Origin: Lewinellaceae bacterium
Lineage (GTDB): Bacteria; Bacteroidota; Bacteroidia; Chitinophagales; Saprospiraceae
Length of the DNA: 64,000 bases
Direction of reading: 5' to 3'
NCBI GenBank assembly: GCA_016712415.1
Contig: JADJRC010000008.1
Coordinates: forward strand, 186,001-250,000
The notes under the pieces were generated by a model that saw only the letters and a program-made list of their open reading frames with translations, was not told where the DNA came from and did no database searches. Numbering within the stretch: the first letter of the stretch is position 1; the number at the start of each line of letters is the position of its first letter. Of the stretch, positions 52,064 through 60,302 are shown one piece after another. A program made the translations under genes and the position numbers.

Positions 52064-53374
52064 TCATACCACCTGAATCAGGAATTTGTTCTTTTTTCCA
52101 TTTTCCACCATCATGTATTTGCCGTGCAGCAGGTCCGAGCCGGTTATCTGCGTATTCAGGTCACTTACCTTCTTTTTGTTTACCGAGATGGCGTTGTTCT
52201 GGATCGCCTTTTTGGCTTCGCTGCGGCTGGGCAATATACCGGCATGCTCGCTCAGCAGATCGGGCAGGAGCACACCGTTTTGTACGATGGCGCCCGCTAC
52301 CGTCGGGCTTGGTATTTCTTCGGCTACCTGTGCCAGGGTGCGCGCGTCGAGGCTGCGCAGGGTAGCGGCGTCGGCTTTGGGGTCGAACAGGAGTTGGGAG
52401 ACGGCCAGTACGGTGTCGAATTCCTGGCGGCCGTGAATCCGGACCGTGATCTCTTCCGCAAAAATGCGTTTGATGTGTTGCGGGTCGCCGCCGGCCTCCA
52501 GCGCTTCAATCTCCTCCCGGTTTTTGAACGAGAAATACCGGAGAAACTTGGGCAGGTCGCGGTCGTCGGCATTGAGCCAGAACTGGTAAAAACGGTAAGG
52601 GCTGGTCAGGCCCGGATCGAGCCAGATATTACCCGACGTACTTTTCCCGAATTTGGTGCCGTCTGCCTTGGTCAGCAGCGGGGTAGTGACGGCGAACAGT
52701 TTGGCTTCGTCGATCTTGCGGCCCAGTTCCACACCTGCCGTGATGTTGCCAAATTGATCGGAGCCGCCCATTTGCAGGGTAATACCGTGTCGGCGGTGAA
52801 GCAGCACAAAATCGTAACCCTGGAGCAACTGGTAACTGAATTCGGTAAAGGAGATGCCTGTCTCCAGCCTGCGCTGGACGCTTTCTTTGGACATCATATA
52901 ATTGACAGTCAGGTACTTGCCTACGTCGCGCAGGAAGTCCAGCACATTCATGTCCTGGTAAAAAACAAGGTTGTTCAGCAGCAGGGCATGGTTGGGTACC
53001 GACGGGTCGAAATCGAGCAGTTGTTTTACCTGTTCTATCTGGTGGGCGGTATTGCGGTCCAGTTCATCAAAACTTTTGAGGTCGCGTTCCGCATCTTTTC
53101 CGCTGGGATCGCCGATGCGGCCTGTGGCGCCGCCCATCAGCACGACCGGCTGGTGCCCGGCGCGCTGGAGAAAACTGAGCAGCATGATCTGCACATAGTT
53201 GCCGATGGTCAGCGACGGTGCGGTAGGGTCAAAGCCGATGTACCCGCGCACGGTTCCGCTTTTCAGGTGTTCTTCCAATCCGGGCGTGGTATCGTGGATG
53301 AGACCGCGCCAGCGCAGTTCTTCGAGAAAATTATCGGTGCTGTGTTGCGACTTGTTCGATGCTGTCATGATCAA
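52064..53374 (-). CDS. tyrS: Tyrosyl-tRNA synthetase
   Basis: The 436-residue protein charges tRNA-Tyr with tyrosine in the cytoplasm. It shows the class I core: FDPTAPSLTIGNYVQ (HIGH region), GATGRIGDPSGKDAER, FSYQLLQGYDFVLLHR, LQMGGSDQFGNITAGVE, and KADGTKFGKS (KMSKS region). A C-terminal S4-like RNA-binding domain (about 370-436) ends the protein (PSRSEAKKAIQNNAISVNKKKV). The first His of the HIGH motif is replaced by Thr (TIGN). The reading is otherwise full length and unbroken. It is monocistronic. Confidence 0.97.
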   Translation of the reverse strand: MIMTASNKSQHSTDNFLEELRWRGLIHDTTPGLEEHLKSGTVRGYIGFDPTAPSLTIGNYVQIMLLSFLQRAGHQPVVLMGGATGRIGDPSGKDAERDLKSFDELDRNTAHQIEQVKQLLDFDPSVPNHALLLNNLVFYQDMNVLDFLRDVGKYLTVNYMMSKESVQRRLETGISFTEFSYQLLQGYDFVLLHRRHGITLQMGGSDQFGNITAGVELGRKIDEAKLFAVTTPLLTKADGTKFGKSTSGNIWLDPGLTSPYRFYQFWLNADDRDLPKFLRYFSFKNREEIEALEAGGDPQHIKRIFAEEITVRIHGRQEFDTVLAVSQLLFDPKADAATLRSLDARTLAQVAEEIPSPTVAGAIVQNGVLLPDLLSEHAGILPSRSEAKKAIQNNAISVNKKKVSDLNTQITGSDLLHGKYMMVENGKKNKFLIQVV

Positions 53375-53557
53375 TTCAGAATTTTCGGCAAATAATCAGG
53401 TTCCCGGCAAATAAAATTTTACCGGAAAAAGTTTCCGGGAGCGGCGGCAAAATTAGGTTTTGATTCACAAGAAAAGTACAGAAAGAATATTTTAGTCAGT
53501 ACATAAAAAGTGCCGGATTGTGCATCTGGTGTATTTTTGGCCTGAAAATTCAGACAC

Positions 53558-53878
53558 ATGCGCCAAAAAATAACCGTTTTAGTATTGCTCGCCTTGCTGG
53601 CAGTTTCCTGCAACAAAGATGCGCCGGAGTTGAAGGAAAGTCCTTTTGCCGTATTCCCCAACCCCTGCAGGGGGCAGGTTTCCGTGGTGTTTACGGGCCA
53701 GCAAACAGGAGACATCTCGTGCAGTTTGTTTGATCCCGCAGGAAGCCTGGTTGTCCGGGTCGATGATTTTGGGCCGGGGCAGCAATTAAATCTCGCACTC
53801 GGCTCTGCCGGCATTTATTATGTTGAGGTTTTTGTGAACAATGTATCGTACCGGGAAAAAGTATTAAACCTCGACTGA
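53558..53878 (+). CDS. Small lipoprotein made of a T9SS sorting-like domain (106 aa)
   Basis: A lipoprotein signal (RQKITVLVLLALLAVSC) is followed by about 85 residues that look like a type A T9SS sorting domain on its own: FAVFPNPCRGQVSVVF, SLFDPAGSLVV, LGSAGIYYVEVFVNN. No cargo domain precedes it. It may be a degenerate, truncated or specialised member. It starts its own unit and is followed 2 bases later by a barrel-like gene, so co-translation is likely. Confidence 0.8.
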   Translation: MRQKITVLVLLALLAVSCNKDAPELKESPFAVFPNPCRGQVSVVFTGQQTGDISCSLFDPAGSLVVRVDDFGPGQQLNLALGSAGIYYVEVFVNNVSYREKVLNLD

Positions 53879-53880
53879 CC

Positions 53881-54567
53881 ATGAAATACTGCACTATTCC
53901 CCTTTTATTTGCTTTTATGCTGACTTTCCTGTGCGCCCTGCCGGCGCAACAATGGTCTGTCCACCTGCAACTGAATGAATATTATCCCCTGAACTCGGGC
54001 GGGAAAGGGTATTACCCCATGCTCTGGTATTCCGGCGAGGATGACCGTGGTGTTTTACTGGGCGGTTTTGGCGGCGGTGTCTCCTGGAGCAAAGCATTGA
54101 ACGGCAACTGGAACCTGAAGGCCCAGGCCAATTTCGGCCGTTCGAGGTATTATGCCCCGCCGGTTTTGTTTGTAGATGAAAATGGACAGTCTTTGGGCTT
54201 TGGTTCCGGCATCACGACAAATCTGAACATATCGGCATTGGTGGTTCCCCGATACCGGTTGTCCGGGTGGGTACAACTCGGCCTGGGTTTGGGTGCGTAT
54301 GCCACACCGGTTTCAAAGTCCGATTACGGGTCAATCATATTCTTTGGTGAAAAGAGAACCCTGAAATATACCGACAAATCAAACCAGCCCCTCATCCTCA
54401 CGCTGCCGGTAGAATTTGTTTTTCAGCCCCTCTCTTCGCGGTTTTCCCTGACCTGGCGCGTTGAACCAGCCCTGACCAGGGTTTCGCGCCTGCCTTTTGC
54501 CACCGGCGAACGTTTTCTGCTCAGCATTCTCGAATTGGGCTGGCGCCTCGGCCCAAAATCGGAATAA
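53881..54567 (+). CDS. Exported hypothetical protein, outer-membrane barrel-like (228 aa)
   Basis: A signal peptide (LLFAFMLTFLCALPAQQ) is followed by alternating Gly/aromatic strands (LGGFGGGVSWSKAL, NLKAQANFGRSRYY, GWVQLGLGLGAYATP, LILTLPVEFVFQPL, FLLSILELGWRLG) of the porin/beta-barrel type. I cannot name the family. It is paired with the small sorting-domain lipoprotein. Confidence 0.75.
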   Translation: MKYCTIPLLFAFMLTFLCALPAQQWSVHLQLNEYYPLNSGGKGYYPMLWYSGEDDRGVLLGGFGGGVSWSKALNGNWNLKAQANFGRSRYYAPPVLFVDENGQSLGFGSGITTNLNISALVVPRYRLSGWVQLGLGLGAYATPVSKSDYGSIIFFGEKRTLKYTDKSNQPLILTLPVEFVFQPLSSRFSLTWRVEPALTRVSRLPFATGERFLLSILELGWRLGPKSE

Positions 54568-54590
54568 AGCGATTTTTCTACCTTAGCGCC

Positions 54591-54625
54591 GTCCATCGTC
54601 TACCGTCCATCTTCCACCGTCTACC
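54591..54625. repeat. Degenerate heptamer array before the permease gene
   Basis: Five adjacent 7-base units of consensus GTCYAYC (one starting TTC) end two bases before the TTG start at 54628. The layout matches the ACCACTT array at 35171-35247, but with a different unit. Confidence 0.65.
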
Positions 54626-54627
54626 GT

Positions 54628-55926
54628 TTGAACCTGCCATTTTTCATTGCCCGCCGTATTGCCTTTTCCGGGAAGCAAAACTTTTCCCGGATCATCATAC
54701 GCATTGCCGTCGTGGCAGTGGCGCTTAGCGTGGCGGTTATGATTGCAGCAACGGCATTGATTTCGGGGTTCAAGAGCGAGATCAGCCGGAAAATATTTGA
54801 GTTTTGGGGGCATATCCATATTTCCGATACGGTATATTCCCTTTCGTTTGAACCGACGCCTATAGAGGTAGACCAGGACTTCTATCCCTCTTTGGATACA
54901 GTCCGGCGGATAAGCTATACCGAACCGGAAACTATCCTGGGTTTTGAAACGGGCAGGGAGGTTACCGCACAATCGCGGGGCGGCATACGGCACATACAGG
55001 CCTTTGCGCACAAACCCGGCATAATCCGCACCAAAACTGCGATGGAGGGCATCCTGTTGAAGGGAGTCGGCAAAGACTTTGACTGGGAGAATTTAAAGCC
55101 CTATTTGCTTGAAGGACAGCCTATTGCTATGTCCGACTCGGCGCCGTCGCGCGACATCATCATCAGCAGGCAGACGGCAGACCGCCTGCAGGTCGGTGTG
55201 GGCGATAAATTTATCGTTTATTTTGTCAAAGAGGGCGAACAACTGCGCAGGCGCTTCCAGATATGCGGCATTTACAAAACCGGACTGGAGGAATACGACC
55301 GCAAATTTGCCATAGGCGATATGCGCGAAGTACAGAACCTGCTCGGGTGGACGGAAGGGCAGGTGGCGGGTTTTGAGATATGGCTCGACGACTTGCGCGA
55401 CCTCAACCTGTACAACGATTATATTTACCAGGAGGTGTTGCCGCCCGAACTGCTATGTGTGAGCATACGCTCCAAATTCCCCGCCATCTTCGAATGGCTT
55501 GAACTGCAGGATCTGAATGAATACGTGATTCTCGGATTGATGCTGGCCGTGGCGATCGTCAATATGATTACAGCCCTGCTGGTGCTGGTGCTCGAACGCA
55601 CCACGATGATCGGCGTACTGAAGGCACTGGGTGAATCGAACCGGCGTATTCGCAGAATATTCCTCTATTATGCAGCCGTAATCACCCTGACCGGCATGTT
55701 CTGGGGCAACCTGATCGGCCTGGGCTTTTGCTTCCTGCAGGATACATTTCATTTCATCAAACTCAAGGAGGCCGACTATTACCTGGCCTACGCGCCGGTC
55801 AAGATCAACTGGCTGGCGGTTTTCGGGATCAACACCGGCACGCTGGTGGTTACCCTGCTGTTCCTGATCCTGCCCTCCTTGCTGGTTTCCAGGGTCGCAC
55901 CGGTCAAGGCCATACAGTTCAAATGA
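54628..55926 (+). CDS. FtsX/LolC-E-type ABC transporter permease
   Basis: The 432-residue protein uses a TTG start (MNLPFFIARRIAF), since no ATG precedes the domain closely. One membrane helix (about 25-50, IIIRIAVVAVALSVAVMIAATALI), a large periplasmic MacB-like domain (about 55-275) and three C-terminal helices (about 280-425, EYVILGLMLAVAIVNMITALLVLVLERTTMIGVLKALG) are seen. This is the build of lipoprotein-release permeases. The partner ATPase is not in the window. The stop overlaps the next start (ATGA). Confidence 0.9.
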   Translation: MNLPFFIARRIAFSGKQNFSRIIIRIAVVAVALSVAVMIAATALISGFKSEISRKIFEFWGHIHISDTVYSLSFEPTPIEVDQDFYPSLDTVRRISYTEPETILGFETGREVTAQSRGGIRHIQAFAHKPGIIRTKTAMEGILLKGVGKDFDWENLKPYLLEGQPIAMSDSAPSRDIIISRQTADRLQVGVGDKFIVYFVKEGEQLRRRFQICGIYKTGLEEYDRKFAIGDMREVQNLLGWTEGQVAGFEIWLDDLRDLNLYNDYIYQEVLPPELLCVSIRSKFPAIFEWLELQDLNEYVILGLMLAVAIVNMITALLVLVLERTTMIGVLKALGESNRRIRRIFLYYAAVITLTGMFWGNLIGLGFCFLQDTFHFIKLKEADYYLAYAPVKINWLAVFGINTGTLVVTLLFLILPSLLVSRVAPVKAIQFK

Positions 55927-56561
55927 CAGGCATACGCTGGCAGCGGCTCGTGCGCCATTTCCAAACGGGAAGTGCGACAAAGGTTGGCCATTATCCTATG
56001 TCCATACCCTGGCGCTTTATGGAAACCGGCTTTTTGTTTGCCGATCTCTTTTATGTTCCGGAAGTTCTAATGGCGCTCAACCGGCTGTTCAAGCCCAATA
56101 CCCGCCGGCTTTTGCCCCGTGAAATTGCCCTGGCGCGTGCCGTATTTGGCGATTCGATTGATTATCAAACAGTCAGGATTGACGAACGCTCGTATATCGG
56201 CTGCAAACACTACCATTTTGCATACGTCGGTTTTCGGTTTATCAATTGCTGGGGAGCGCTATCTGACCAGCATTTTATCCATGAGTTGGTGCACGTCTGG
56301 CAATATGCACGCGACGGTTCGGTGTATATCCCAAGGGCTTTGTGGGCGCAGCGTACCGCAGCCGGGTACAATTACGGCGGTATTGCCGCCTTGCACCGGG
56401 CCCTGGAGCAGGGTAGGGGACTTGAGGCATTCAATTATGAACAACAGGGTGATATTGTGGCAGACTATTTTTGTCTGATGCACGGCACCCGGCCGCGATG
56501 GTGCGCGCCTGGCAGGGAACAACTTCCTGTTTTCGAATCTGTTTTAAAGGCTGTGTTGTAA
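55923..56561 (+). CDS. HExxH putative metallopeptidase (Vgr-related/DUF4157-like)
   Basis: The 212-residue protein starts at ATG 55923 inside the permease stop. It has an HELVHVWQYARDG zinc-protease-like motif (His120, Glu121, His124) and downstream charged residues in QQGDIVADYFC that could supply further metal ligands. HELxHVWQ resembles the DUF4157/Vgr-related metallopeptidase group. No signal peptide is visible. It has no toxin or secretion genes around it here. The family assignment is moderate and the activity is not proved. Confidence 0.72.
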   Translation: MTGIRWQRLVRHFQTGSATKVGHYPMSIPWRFMETGFLFADLFYVPEVLMALNRLFKPNTRRLLPREIALARAVFGDSIDYQTVRIDERSYIGCKHYHFAYVGFRFINCWGALSDQHFIHELVHVWQYARDGSVYIPRALWAQRTAAGYNYGGIAALHRALEQGRGLEAFNYEQQGDIVADYFCLMHGTRPRWCAPGREQLPVFESVLKAVL

Positions 56562-56718
56562 GTACCGGGGCCAGAATCAGGTTGGATTACCTGGCGGCAT
56601 CAAAAAGATACCTGAAGAATACCCCAATTGGAAATGCAAAGCAGTGGCCGGGATACAGACTGCTGTCAAATTTATGTCAGGCTGTTACCGGCGTTGTTCT
56701 GCCTCCGTCAAAGCTGTC

Positions 56719-56726
56719 TACCTTTG
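56719..56726 (+). promoter_or_regulatory. -7 element TACCTTTG before hemE
   Basis: An exact TAnnTTTG match 19 bases from the ATG at 56746, with a TTG about 22 bases upstream as a possible -33. It supports the 56746 start over upstream ATGs. Confidence 0.55.
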
Positions 56727-56745
56727 GCATAAAATACCGTCAGGC

Positions 56746-57819
56746 ATGATCGAACCAACTGCTACCAACCTCAAAGCACCCGTTTCCGGACAATTTCAAA
56801 ACGACCTGTTCCTGCGCGCGGCATTGGGAGCGGCTACGGAACGGCCGCCTGTGTGGCTGATGCGGCAAGCAGGCCGTATTTTGCCGCAATACCGCGCCTT
56901 GCGGGCCGGTTTTCCCGATTTCAAGGTATTTGTAAAAACGCCCGACGCAGCGGCGGAGGCTACCATTCAGCCCGTTGACGAACTGGGGGTAGATGCTGCC
57001 ATCATCTTTTCCGATATTCTGGTGATTCCGGAAGCGATGGGGCTAGATTATGAGATGGTGGAAGCAAAGGGGCCCAGGTTCCCAAAAGTTATTGAGCATG
57101 AGGGCGATGTAGCCGGCCTGGTGTCGGGTGCAAACGCTGCAGAACGGCTTGCCTACGTGTACGAGGCGCTGCGGATCACAAAACGGGAACTGGCCGGCCG
57201 GGTACCGCTCATCGGTTTCGCAGGGGCGCCCTGGACGATCCTGGCCTATATGGTGGAAGGTGGCGGCAGCAAAACTTTCTCGAAAGCCCGGCGTATGTTG
57301 TATGCCGAACCCGCATTAGCCCACAAGTTGCTGGAAAAAATTACGGATAGCACCATTGAATACCTGAAAGGCCAGGTTGCCGCCGGCGCCGATCTGTTAC
57401 AGATATTTGACTCCTGGGCCGGCGAATTGCCGCCTGCGCATTACCGGACATTTGCAGTGCCCTGCTTGCGTCGCATCTGCGAAGCGCTGCCCGAAGTGCC
57501 CAAAACAATTTTTGCCAAAGGCGCCTGGTTTGCGTTGGAAGACCTGTCTGCCTTGCCCTGCCAGGTATTGGGCCTCGACTGGAACACCAGTCCGGCATAC
57601 GCCCGAAAGGTGATGGGGGGAGGCCAGGTACTGCAGGGCAACCTTGATCCTTGCGCGTTGTATGCCGATGCAGCATCTGTCGAAGCCGAAACGCTTGCCG
57701 TGATCCGCGCCTTTAACGGCCATCATATTGTCAACCTCGGCCACGGGGTTTACCCGGATACCCCCCTTGAAAGCGTGAGGACTTTTGTCGATACCGTCAA
57801 GGCCTACCGCTACGCCTGA
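56746..57819 (+). CDS. hemE: Uroporphyrinogen decarboxylase
   Basis: The protein has 357 residues from the ATG at 56746 (MIEPTATNLKAPVSG); the longer frame from 56644 is not protein-like and lies before the promoter box. Family signatures are present: PPVWLMRQAGRILPQYRALR and GFAGAPWTILAYMVEGG. GADLLQIFDSWAGELPP and LGLDWNTSP are further conserved pieces. It removes four acetate carboxyls from uroporphyrinogen III to give coproporphyrinogen III in heme synthesis, in the cytoplasm. The supply of heme fits the multiheme cytochrome encoded elsewhere in the window. No other hem gene is adjacent. Confidence 0.95.
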   Translation: MIEPTATNLKAPVSGQFQNDLFLRAALGAATERPPVWLMRQAGRILPQYRALRAGFPDFKVFVKTPDAAAEATIQPVDELGVDAAIIFSDILVIPEAMGLDYEMVEAKGPRFPKVIEHEGDVAGLVSGANAAERLAYVYEALRITKRELAGRVPLIGFAGAPWTILAYMVEGGGSKTFSKARRMLYAEPALAHKLLEKITDSTIEYLKGQVAAGADLLQIFDSWAGELPPAHYRTFAVPCLRRICEALPEVPKTIFAKGAWFALEDLSALPCQVLGLDWNTSPAYARKVMGGGQVLQGNLDPCALYADAASVEAETLAVIRAFNGHHIVNLGHGVYPDTPLESVRTFVDTVKAYRYA

Positions 57820-57831
57820 CGCAAAAAAATA

Positions 57832-57857
57832 CGCCGCACCGAATAAACGGAGCGGCG
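57832..57857 (-). terminator. Intrinsic terminator of the rhodanese-like gene
   Basis: The stem CGCCGCACCG/CGGAGCGGCG has one A/A mismatch and a 6-base loop. On the minus strand it is followed by T7. It lies between the convergent hemE and rhodanese-like genes. Confidence 0.8.
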
Positions 57858-57883
57858 CAGAGTGGTTCGTGTTTGCGCTTGCT

Positions 57884-58204
57884 TTAAGCGGGCGTGCGCA
57901 CCGGAAGACCTTCCAGTTCCCATGCTGCAACGCCGCCTTCCATATTGGCTACATCGGCATACCCCCTGGCTTGCAGCAATTTGGCAGCCTCGCGGCCCCT
58001 GTTTCCGACATTGGATACGACGACAACAGGGCGGTTGGGCGGCAGTTCGCCAAGACGCTTATCGAGTTCACTGAAAGGAAGTGTGATAATTTGGTTTACA
58101 TCAACGGTTTTGGCATCAGCGCCTATGTTTTCACGGACATCGACAAAAAGACTGCCGAGCATGTAGGCTGCATATGCCTCGCGAGGTGTGACATTTTTGA
58201 ACAT
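57884..58204 (-). CDS. Rhodanese-like protein lacking the active-site Cys
   Basis: The protein has 106 residues from the ATG at 58204 (MFKNVTPREAYAAYMLG). The fold is that of a single rhodanese domain: LFVDVRENIGADAKTV, VDVNQIITLPFSEL and RGYADVANMEGGVAAWELEGLPV. The catalytic loop reads VVVVSNVGNRGREAA, with Ser where active enzymes have Cys (C-x-x-G-N-R-S type). It is therefore probably a sulfur-carrier-binding or regulatory homologue, not a sulfurtransferase. A long AT-rich stretch follows upstream (58205-58466). Confidence 0.85.
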   Translation of the reverse strand: MFKNVTPREAYAAYMLGSLFVDVRENIGADAKTVDVNQIITLPFSELDKRLGELPPNRPVVVVSNVGNRGREAAKLLQARGYADVANMEGGVAAWELEGLPVRTPA

Positions 58205-58259
58205 AGTAGTAGTGGTAAAATTGTTATATTGACAAATAATAATTTGCATTTTTGGCCCT

Positions 58260-58267
58260 CAAAGATA
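58260..58267 (-). promoter_or_regulatory. -7 element TATCTTTG for the rhodanese-like gene
   Basis: An exact TAnnTTTG match on the minus strand, 56 bases upstream of the ATG at 58204. Confidence 0.45.
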
Positions 58268-58428
58268 TACATAATTTTACCTAATCTGCAAATAGTAAAA
58301 CATATAAAAATCAAAACTTTAACATTCGATATAAAAGCGAACCGGGTTTTTCTGCGGAAAAATTATTTCAAGTCACAACCTTCGATCGCCAAACATGGTT
58401 CTGAATCTGAAAAGGGAAAAATTGCACG

Positions 58429-58436
58429 TAGTTTTG
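58429..58436 (+). promoter_or_regulatory. -7 element TAGTTTTG for the thiolase gene
   Basis: An exact TAnnTTTG match on the plus strand, 30 bases upstream of the ATG at 58467. No clear -33. Confidence 0.5.
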
Positions 58437-58466
58437 CCCCTCCTGAGTTCTAACTAAATTTTCACC

Positions 58467-59645
58467 ATGAAAGAAGTGTTTATTATCTCCGCCGTCCGCA
58501 CACCCATTGGAAGCTTTGGCGGGGTGTTATCCGGTATATCTGCCACCCAACTCGGCGCCACGGCCATCAGGGCTGCACTGGAAAAAGCGGGTGTTGCGGC
58601 CGATGAGGTCAATGAAGTACTGATGGGCAATGTCGTAAGCGCCAACCTGGGTCAGGCGCCGGCCCGGCAGGCTGCCCGGTTTGCCGGCCTGCCCGACAAT
58701 GTACCCTGTACCACTATCAACAAGGTATGCGCATCAGGCATGAAGGCCATAACGCTCGGCGCGCAGAGCATCATGCTGGGCCTGAACGATATTGTAGTGG
58801 CAGGCGGCATGGAAAACATGTCGCAGATACCCTACTACCTGCCCAATGCCCGCTGGGGCTATAAATACGGCAATGGTGAGTTGGTAGACGGTTTGGCAAA
58901 AGACGGCCTGACCGATGTGTACAACCAGAAGGCCATGGGGGTTTGCGCCGATGCTACGGCCACGCGCTATCATATCAGCCGGGAAGAGCAGGATGCTTTC
59001 GCCATCGACTCCTACAAACGCGCAGCGGCTGCAACATCCTCCGGGTTTTTTAAGTCTGAAATCGCGCCGGTCCTGATTCCCCAGAAAAAAGGAGACCCAC
59101 TCCAGATCGTTGAAGATGAGGAGTTTAAAAAAGTAATGTTCGATAAAATACCCGGATTACGCCCGGCATTCACGCCCGACGGTACCGTAACAGCCGCCAA
59201 CGCAAGCACCATCAACGACGGCGCCACGGCCCTGATCCTGGCCAGTGAAGCCGCTGTCAAACGCCTGGGCCTGACGCCGGTAGCCAAAATACGGGGTTTT
59301 GCCGACGCGGAACAGGAGCCGGAGTGGTTCACCACCACGCCTACCATCGCCGCCCCCAAGGCCCTTAAAATGGCCGGCGTTTCTAAAAACGACATAGATT
59401 TCTTCGAAGTGAACGAGGCCTTCTCCGTAGTTACGCTTGCCTTTGAAAAGGTAATGGAGATCGATCACGACAAAACCAATCCATTCGGCGGCGCCGTCTC
59501 GCTCGGCCACCCGCTGGGCGCCTCCGGCGCGCGTATTGTGACCACGCTGAACAACGTGCTCCACCAGCGCAACGGCAAACTTGGCCTCGCAGCCATTTGC
59601 AACGGCGGCGGTGGCGCAACCGCTATCGTGATAGAAAAGGTATAA
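58467..59645 (+). CDS. Acetyl-CoA C-acetyltransferase (thiolase)
   Basis: The 392-residue protein is full length. The active sites are all present: acyl-Cys88 in TTINKVCASGMKA, His in LGHPLGASGARI, and the Cys of AICNGGGGA. It is a biosynthetic-type thiolase that condenses or splits acetoacetyl-CoA. Polyhydroxyalkanoate or fatty-acid roles are possible, since no pathway partner lies next to it. It has its own -7 box. Together with acs it ties to acetyl-CoA use. Confidence 0.95.
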   Translation: MKEVFIISAVRTPIGSFGGVLSGISATQLGATAIRAALEKAGVAADEVNEVLMGNVVSANLGQAPARQAARFAGLPDNVPCTTINKVCASGMKAITLGAQSIMLGLNDIVVAGGMENMSQIPYYLPNARWGYKYGNGELVDGLAKDGLTDVYNQKAMGVCADATATRYHISREEQDAFAIDSYKRAAAATSSGFFKSEIAPVLIPQKKGDPLQIVEDEEFKKVMFDKIPGLRPAFTPDGTVTAANASTINDGATALILASEAAVKRLGLTPVAKIRGFADAEQEPEWFTTTPTIAAPKALKMAGVSKNDIDFFEVNEAFSVVTLAFEKVMEIDHDKTNPFGGAVSLGHPLGASGARIVTTLNNVLHQRNGKLGLAAICNGGGGATAIVIEKV

Positions 59646-59678
59646 GGATTCGCCACCTTTTCTGATCTTGCATCGTCG

Positions 59679-60302
59679 ATGAAAACAGATGCAGAAATTG
59701 GTGAAACCCTCAACAGCCGGCGTGTCTTATGGCTCGGAACGGCCGTCTATGCTGCATTGGCAGTATTGGCGGCCGTTTTTTACCTGGAACGTATGGTGTT
59801 TGCCGATATGGGGTTCCAGACCTTTCACATCCTGCGCACAGGGTCGCTGCAAATCCAGAGCGGGCGATTCGGCGCCGCGTGTACACAGATATTCCCCTGG
59901 CTGGCCCAGCTGACGGGGATGCCGCTGAAAGGCGTCCTGCTGACCTACTCGCTGGGTCATGTGCTTTACTATTTTACTGTTTTCCTGTTGGTTACGCTTG
60001 TGCTAGAGCAGTGGCGATGGGGCCTGGTGTTGATATTGACCTCCACGCTGATGACGACCCACACCTTTTTCTGGCTCTCGGAAATGCCGCAGGGTCTGGC
60101 GTTTCTCATCCTGTTGCTGGCGTGGCTGCAAAGCCGGGAGGGCCTTTACGCAGTACGTTGGTGGCAATACCCCCTGTTGACTGCCGCCTCGGTTACCGCC
60201 TTCTATTTTCACCCCATGATTTTGTATGCCCTGTTGTTTTGCGGCCTGTTTTTTATAGTTGCAAAAGGAAACAACCCGGACAGCGAGCCTTGTACCTACT
60301 GA
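59679..60302 (+). CDS. Polytopic membrane protein, N-terminal part (frameshifted)
   Basis: The 207-residue fragment has about six membrane helices and motifs like FADMGFQTFHILRTGSLQIQ and WLSEMPQGLAFLILLL. It runs to a stop at 60302, shortly after a point (about 60271-60284) where one base seems missing. The other frame continues ALYLLIVSIFLLIAFVKYK. With the next entry it forms one gene 59679-61096 of about 470 residues. The family is unknown. Confidence 0.7.
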   Translation: MKTDAEIGETLNSRRVLWLGTAVYAALAVLAAVFYLERMVFADMGFQTFHILRTGSLQIQSGRFGAACTQIFPWLAQLTGMPLKGVLLTYSLGHVLYYFTVFLLVTLVLEQWRWGLVLILTSTLMTTHTFFWLSEMPQGLAFLILLLAWLQSREGLYAVRWWQYPLLTAASVTAFYFHPMILYALLFCGLFFIVAKGNNPDSEPCTY

